Assembly: GCA_022561895.1 (NCBI GenBank)
Contig: JADFQH010000115.1
Location: 1 to 8,665 of the forward strand
Reading direction: 5' to 3'
Source of the DNA: Methanobacteriota archaeon
GTDB lineage: Archaea; Halobacteriota; Halobacteria; Halobacteriales; Halalkalicoccaceae
Length of the DNA stretch: 8,665 nt
Shown here: in pieces, positions 4,942-8,665 of the stretch
How the letters are laid out: each line of letters opens with the position of its first letter
Numbering within the stretch: the first letter of the stretch is position 1
Notes under the pieces: model-generated
What the model saw: only the letters and a program-made list of their open reading frames with translations
What the model was told of the DNA's origin: nothing
Database searches by the model: none
Made by a program: the position numbers and the translations under genes

Positions 4942-6117
4942 TCAGATCACGCCGTGGCGCTCGTAGAACTGCCGGGCGCGCTCGTCTCGAAGGAGCGGCT
5001 TGTGGATCTGAATCATCGCCGAGGAGTTGTTGTTCGCCTCGATGATCACGAACTCCCCCTCGCCGGTGACGACGAGATCCCAGCCGATGTACGGAATGTA
5101 CGAGAGCCGTTCTGCGATCTCGATCATCCGGGCTTTGATCGCATCCCAACCCGGCACGGAAACACCGGCGATCCGCTCGCCGGTGTCGGGGTGGTTCTCG
5201 AATTTTTTCGGCGAATCCGGCGGGAGATACTGCATACCCGGTCCGAACGTTCCCGAATCCGGATCGACACCAATGGACAGTCCGCCCTGCGAGAAGTTAT
5301 CGAGTGCGCCCGAGCGAGCGGTGCCAAGGCGGTGGGTGGCGATCGGGACGAACGCCTCGCCCGCTTGCTCGTCGTACATCGTGAGCACGCGCATCGTGTT
5401 GATCGAACCGTCGTAGATGTCGGCCGCGTAGCTCGCTTGGGGGACGTACTCGGTCACCAGATAGTCCTCTAACTCGCTGATCTGCGAGCGAATCTCCGAC
5501 TCCGAACAGCGCTCTTGGTTGACCGAAAACCCCCCGTCGTAGGCACAGATCAACACCTGCTTTCCGGAGCCGCCCTTATACCGCTTGCAGACCAGCCGGC
5601 CATCCGCTCGAAGGCGCTCGACGACCCAGTCCGCCCCATCCGAAACCGACGACTCGGGACCGGTGGATCGGCCGAGCAGGCGGCCGATCGAACTGTTCGT
5701 ACGAAGCTCGCTGGTGTCGACCGGGTGGAGCTGTCCTCGTTTGAGCAGGCCGTACACGGTTGGGAGATGCTCGTCGAACTCCCTGAGAAGAAGATGACAG
5801 AGCAGTTTATTGTCGATCGCATCGATCCACGGCTCGTTTAGGTAGTACGCGTGTACGTAGCGCGCAACGTCCGAGAGGTAGTCCTCGGGATCGTAGCGCT
5901 CGAAATCGTAGAGGTGGGCGGCCCGACGCCGAAAGCCATGGCGATACAGCCAGAGCCGTTTTGTGGGCGAAACCGGCGGCGTTTTGGCGGTGAATTCGTC
6001 GTTTGCGAGCACCGCCCATCGCTCGTAAGGTTGAGGGAGGACGTATCCGGCGGCGAACGTTACGGACGAGACGAGCGCCCGCCGACTCCCTCGAAAACGT
6101 GTCAACAGATCCTTCAC
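4942..6117 (-). CDS. ATP-grasp protein, 'sugar-transfer associated' type
   Basis: The protein has 391 residues from GTG 6117. ATP-grasp enzymes join a carboxylate to an amine or thiol via an acyl phosphate. Lys178 in 'LVCKRYKGGSGKQVLI' is a likely nucleotide-binding lysine. 'DYLVTEYVPQ' (218-227) is the hinge/adenine region. 'SINTMRVLTM' (238-247) and 'DNFSQGGLSIGV' (273-284) are typical of the family I recall as ATPgrasp_ST (alpha-L-glutamate ligase-related). 'YIGWDLVVTGEGEFVIIEANNN' at 343-364 supplies the metal-binding Glu and Asn residues. The N-terminal ~150 residues are rich in Arg/Tyr and resemble the family's accessory domain. Homologues often sit among surface-polysaccharide genes, but here it stands alone between a regulator and mvaD. 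Substrate is unknown; a role in modifying a glycan or small peptide is a guess. Confidence 0.75.
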   Translation of the reverse strand: MKDLLTRFRGSRRALVSSVTFAAGYVLPQPYERWAVLANDEFTAKTPPVSPTKRLWLYRHGFRRRAAHLYDFERYDPEDYLSDVARYVHAYYLNEPWIDAIDNKLLCHLLLREFDEHLPTVYGLLKRGQLHPVDTSELRTNSSIGRLLGRSTGPESSVSDGADWVVERLRADGRLVCKRYKGGSGKQVLICAYDGGFSVNQERCSESEIRSQISELEDYLVTEYVPQASYAADIYDGSINTMRVLTMYDEQAGEAFVPIATHRLGTARSGALDNFSQGGLSIGVDPDSGTFGPGMQYLPPDSPKKFENHPDTGERIAGVSVPGWDAIKARMIEIAERLSYIPYIGWDLVVTGEGEFVIIEANNNSSAMIQIHKPLLRDERARQFYERHGVI

Positions 6118-6253
6118 AGTTGATGGTATGTACTAGTAGAACATGAGTGTTTATCTATGAAACAGTGGCTCAGGTCGGCTTTCCCGCCGTTCTGCGGGCG
6201 CTTTTCGACACCAGAACGGAGCGTTTATGCGAGCGACACCCGCCGGTCGTGGT
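6118..6253. other. Divergent intergenic region between the ATP-grasp gene and mvaD
   Basis: 136 bases. Contains the mvaD TATA box (6224-6228), a possible leftward TATA-like sequence (ATAGATAA read leftward, 6151-6158) for the ATP-grasp gene, and a small GC hairpin with CCCGC (6183-6187) and GCGGG (6194-6198) followed by CGCTTTT. A short transcript could in principle end at that hairpin, but nothing proves it. No small protein is supported. Confidence 0.4.
6224..6228 (+). promoter_or_regulatory. TATA-like box of mvaD
   Basis: TTTAT centred 28 bases before ATG 6254. This is the leaderless spacing, and it is the main reason for choosing ATG 6254 over the in-frame ATG at 6227, which would overlap the promoter. 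Confidence 0.6.
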
Positions 6254-7222
6254 ATGAAGAAAGCCACGGCGATCGCCCATCCGATCCAAGGGCTGGCGAA
6301 GTATCACGGGATGCGCGATCCGGAGCTTCGACTCCCCTATCACGACAGCATCAGCGTCTGTACCGCGCCGAGTCACACGAGGACAACGGCGGTCTTCGAA
6401 AGCGATCGCTCGGGGGATCTATATCGTGTCGACGGCGAAGAGCTCTCGGGACGAGGGAGAGAGCGCGTCGAGAGCGTGGTCGATCGCGTGCGCGAACTCG
6501 CCGAAACCGACACGAGAGTACGCCTCGAAAGCGAGAACTCCTTTCGTTCTAACGTCGGCTTTGGCTCCTCGTCGTCGGGCTTTGCCGCGGCGGCGATGGC
6601 GCTGTGTGCGGCCGCAGAACTCGATGTTTCCTTACCCGCGATTTCGACGATCGCCCGACGTGGCTCCTCGTCGGCCGCCCGCGCGGTCACCGGTGCCTTT
6701 AGCCACCTTCACACCGGGTTGAACGACGAGGACTGTCGATCCGAGCGGATCGAAACCCCCCTCGAGGACGAGCTTCGGATCGTCGCCGGGCTGGTTCCAT
6801 CGTATAAAGAAACCGAACAAGCTCACGAAGAAGCCACAGAGAGCCACATGTTTCAGGCTCGAATGGCCCACATGCACGGCCAGATCGCGGAGCTTCGGGA
6901 CGCACTCAGGGAGGGGGATTTCGACCGGACGTTCGACCTTGCCGAGCGCGACTCGCTGTCGCTTGCGGCGACGACGATGACCGGCCCTGCGGCGTGGGTC
7001 TACTGGCAGCCCGAAACGCTCGCCGTGTTCAACCGGGTCAGGGAACTACGGGACAACGGCGTTCCGGTCTACTACTCGACGGATACGGGTGCAAGCGTGT
7101 ACGTCAACACAACCGAAGAGTACGCAGAGCGGGTCGAACACGAAATCGCGGGAACGGGCATCGAGACCCACGTCTGGGAGGTCGGCGGTCCCGCACGAAC
7201 CGTCGACGACCACCTCTTTTAG
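6254..7222 (+). CDS. mvaD: Phosphomevalonate decarboxylase (archaeal/haloarchaeal mevalonate pathway)
   Basis: The protein has 322 residues from ATG 6254, belonging to the GHMP-kinase fold. In haloarchaea this enzyme uses ATP to turn mevalonate 5-phosphate into isopentenyl phosphate, which isopentenyl phosphate kinase then converts to IPP for archaeal ether lipids, carotenoids and quinones. Visible motifs are an N-terminal 'AIAHPIQGLAKYHG' (6-19, matching the substrate-binding 'IAVIKYWGK' region of diphosphomevalonate decarboxylases), the phosphate-binding loop 'NVGFGSSSSGFAAAA' (100-114), 'ARRGSSSAARAVTGAF' (134-149, counterpart of 'ARRGSGSACRS'), and 'STDTGASVYV' (275-284), which holds the equivalent of the catalytic Asp (D277) in the family's 'DAGPN' motif. 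The kinase gene is not in this window. The NDH-2-like gene follows 21 bases later. Confidence 0.9.
   Translation: MKKATAIAHPIQGLAKYHGMRDPELRLPYHDSISVCTAPSHTRTTAVFESDRSGDLYRVDGEELSGRGRERVESVVDRVRELAETDTRVRLESENSFRSNVGFGSSSSGFAAAAMALCAAAELDVSLPAISTIARRGSSSAARAVTGAFSHLHTGLNDEDCRSERIETPLEDELRIVAGLVPSYKETEQAHEEATESHMFQARMAHMHGQIAELRDALREGDFDRTFDLAERDSLSLAATTMTGPAAWVYWQPETLAVFNRVRELRDNGVPVYYSTDTGASVYVNTTEEYAERVEHEIAGTGIETHVWEVGGPARTVDDHLF
7217..7222 (+). promoter_or_regulatory. Possible TATA-like element overlapping the mvaD stop codon
   Basis: TTTTAG includes the TAG stop of mvaD and is centred about 25 bases before ATG 7244. It could give the oxidoreductase gene its own leaderless transcript, though co-transcription from the mvaD promoter is equally plausible given the 21-base gap and absence of a Shine-Dalgarno sequence. 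Confidence 0.3.
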
Positions 7223-7243
7223 TGGCGGGCCCGTACCGCGGGT

Positions 7244-8350
7244 ATGCGAATCGTCGTCTGTGGCGCTGGCTACGCGGGGGTAACGCTCGCGAAGCAGCTC
7301 GAACGCGCCCATGAAAGTGAGATCGTTCTCGTCGACCAACACCCCTATCACCTGATCCAACACGAACTGCATCGAGTGATCCGAAAGCCCGAACTGGCGG
7401 ACGTGATCTCCCTCCCGCTCGATTCGCTGTTCGACCGGGTGGACGTCAGGGTCGAGCGGATCGAGGAAATCGACCGCGAGGAGCGCGTCGTTCGCACCGA
7501 CGACGGAGCGATCGACTACGACTACGTGGCGATCTGTCTCGGTGCGGAGACGAACTATTATGATCTGTCCGGCGTCGAGACACACTCGATCCCGCTGAAA
7601 CGCCTCGCTCACGCCGAGCGGATCCGAGATGCGATCGACTCCCATCCGTCGGGACGAGCGGTCGTCGGCGGGGCGGGGCTTTCGGGCGTGCAGGTCGCAG
7701 GTGAGCTGGCCGCACTCGATCCCGAGGCACGGATCACCCTCATCGAGCAGTTCGATGCCGTCGCGCCGAACTTCCCGCCGAATTTTCAAGCGGCAGTGAC
7801 CGACGAACTCGAAGAAACCGGGGTCGAGGTTCGGACGGGAACGACCGTCGAGCGCGCGACGGGCGGGGCGATCGAAACCGTCGCTGGCGAGCGTCTTACC
7901 TACGATACGTTCGTCTGGACCGGCGGAATTCGTGGGCCAGCTACGTTCAAAGGGGAGCGCCCCGCGGTACGCAGCGATCTCCGGCTCGATTCACGGACCT
8001 TCGTCGTCGGGGACGCGGCTCGCGTGATCGACAACGACGGCAAGGCGGTCCCTGCGAGCGCACAGGCGGCGATCCGCGAGGCTCGCGTCGTCGCAAAGAG
8101 CCTCACGGCGCTCGCAGGTGACGATTCGGCGACTGGGTTCGGCCCGCGAACCGAGCGGTTTGCCTTCGATTCACCGGGCTGGCTCGTCAGCGTCGGCGAC
8201 GGCGCGGTCGCACAGGTTGGGCCGACCGTCCTCCGAGGGAAGTCGGCGCTCGCGCTCAAAGCGAGTGTCGGCGCTGGCTATCTCTCGTCGATCGGTGCGG
8301 TACGGAACGCGGTCGATCTCGTCAATGAAGAGCTCGGAAGTTCGGTCTAA
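7244..8350 (+). CDS. NDH-2-like FAD-dependent NAD(P)H oxidoreductase
   Basis: The protein has 368 residues from ATG 7244. It is a two-dinucleotide-binding-domain flavoprotein: the N-terminal FAD site is 'GAGYAG' (7-12), with the ribose-binding Asp31 in 'IVLVDQHPYHL'; the NAD(P)H site is 'GAGLSG' (143-148), with acidic Glu168 in 'TLIEQFD', which favours NADH over NADPH; the second FAD contact is 'FVVGDAA' (253-259), followed by 'SAQAAIREARVVAKSL' (272-287). This layout matches type II NADH dehydrogenases, single-subunit enzymes passing electrons from NADH to membrane quinone without pumping protons. It is shorter than typical NDH-2 (~390-430). The C-terminal 'LALKASVGAGYLSSIGAVRNAVDLV' region is moderately hydrophobic and may touch the membrane. 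A related quinone or sulfide reductase is possible, but no conserved redox cysteine pair is seen. It overlaps the convergent membrane gene by 4 bases. Confidence 0.8.
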   Translation: MRIVVCGAGYAGVTLAKQLERAHESEIVLVDQHPYHLIQHELHRVIRKPELADVISLPLDSLFDRVDVRVERIEEIDREERVVRTDDGAIDYDYVAICLGAETNYYDLSGVETHSIPLKRLAHAERIRDAIDSHPSGRAVVGGAGLSGVQVAGELAALDPEARITLIEQFDAVAPNFPPNFQAAVTDELEETGVEVRTGTTVERATGGAIETVAGERLTYDTFVWTGGIRGPATFKGERPAVRSDLRLDSRTFVVGDAARVIDNDGKAVPASAQAAIREARVVAKSLTALAGDDSATGFGPRTERFAFDSPGWLVSVGDGAVAQVGPTVLRGKSALALKASVGAGYLSSIGAVRNAVDLVNEELGSSV

Positions 8351-8665
8351 GCGCCGGGGACGCCGAACGCGGCGACGCCGAGACCGAGAACGCTGTTGAG
8401 GACGAACAGCAGCGCAAGCGCGGCGAGCCACGCGATGACGCCGATAATCGCGGCGGTGACCCACCCGCCGGGATAGCGCCAGTTGATCACGCCGATCCAG
8501 ACGATCAGCGCGAGGAGCGGCCCGACGAGCGGGATCCACGCGGCCAGCGCCCATGCGACCGCGCCGATGAACGCCGTTATCACGGCGTGACTGTAGTCCT
8601 GTACGTCCATGACGATGTTCGCGCTGAGGTAGATCGCCAACCCTCCCACGAGCAGTGCAACGACG
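8347..8665 (-). CDS. Small hydrophobic membrane protein, N-terminus outside the window
   Basis: The frame ends at 8347 (TAG) and is still open at the right edge, so the start is probably outside; a GTG at 8649 is possible but would cut the first helix in half. About 105 codons are visible. Three hydrophobic stretches are seen: a partial first helix ending 'GLAIYLSANIVM', a long central one that could be one or two helices ('AVITAFIGAVAWALAAW' onward through 'LLALIVWIGVINW'), and a final one ('WVTAAIIGVIAWLAALALL'). Two similar motifs, 'GAVAW' and 'GVIAW', occur in the middle and last helices, hinting at internal repetition. No catalytic motif. Convergent with and overlapping the oxidoreductase end by 4 bases. 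Family not recognised. Confidence 0.65.
   Translation of the reverse strand, partial: VVALLVGGLAIYLSANIVMDVQDYSHAVITAFIGAVAWALAAWIPLVGPLLALIVWIGVINWRYPGGWVTAAIIGVIAWLAALALLFVLNSVLGLGVAAFGVPGA

Noticed and set aside
4304..5149. Minus-strand open frame (281 codons) crossing methyltransferase, regulator and ATP-grasp genes
   Set aside because: It overlaps three genes with clear motifs and runs through the palindromic promoter; composition is Arg/Ser-rich noise.
6183..6205. GC hairpin followed by TTTT as a terminator of a small RNA
   Set aside because: The stem is only 5 bp, the T-run is four bases, and no firm promoter or conserved RNA is evident; noted only within the intergenic entry.
6157..6552. 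Plus-strand ORF beginning MKQWLRSAFP just after a TATA-like sequence
   Set aside because: It soon enters the mvaD gene in another frame, with an Arg-rich shadow sequence; the mvaD start and motifs are much stronger.
7046..7789. Minus-strand open frame (247 codons) across the mvaD/oxidoreductase junction
   Set aside because: It spans two well-supported plus-strand genes, and its protein is Asp/Val/Arg-rich shadow sequence without recognisable domains.

Overview
The window looks like chromosomal DNA from a halophilic archaeon (Halobacteria). The encoded proteins are strongly acidic, and coding DNA is GC-rich (by hand count about 70% over bases 7621-7740). Several genes have a TATA-like box 25-30 bases before the start codon and no Shine-Dalgarno sequence, the usual layout of leaderless haloarchaeal transcripts. 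A phosphomevalonate decarboxylase of the archaeal mevalonate pathway supports the assignment. No rRNA, tRNA, CRISPR array or transposase was seen.

Left part (1-2690). The window opens with the 3' end of a TRAP-transporter large permease gene. Behind it comes a well-formed ribosome-binding site and the first ~25 codons of an amidohydrolase (hydantoinase/allantoinase-like) gene. That gene stops making sense near base 345-360, where it runs tail-first into an unrelated acidic two-helix membrane protein gene on the other strand. This looks like a recombination breakpoint that decapitated a transport/catabolism operon and gave the membrane protein a non-native tail. Next are a four-helix membrane protein (start corrected to 1238), a 73-residue highly charged Glu-rich protein with an internal 24-bp tandem repeat, and endonuclease III (nth).

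Middle part (2691-4937). This is the most interesting region: an apparent type II restriction-modification locus. A PD-(D/E)XK-like putative restriction endonuclease (+) converges with a beta-class DNA methyltransferase (-). Their stop codons overlap inside a short perfect hairpin. Divergent from the methyltransferase is a small winged-helix regulator. The shared 101-bp intergenic region holds a TATA-like box followed at once by a perfect 7+2+7 inverted repeat, as expected of an operator. The endonuclease promoter carries its own inverted repeats. I infer a self-regulated R-M module whose controller is a winged-helix protein rather than the classical Xre-type C protein. Hand-counted GC in part of the endonuclease gene is about 51%, consistent with lateral acquisition between nth and the next gene.

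Right part (4942-8665). An ATP-grasp protein of the 'sugar-transfer associated' type (-) is followed by the divergent phosphomevalonate decarboxylase gene mvaD (+). After 21 bases comes an NDH-2-like FAD/NAD(P) oxidoreductase (+), which converges with and overlaps by 4 bases a partial hydrophobic membrane protein gene (-) running off the right edge.
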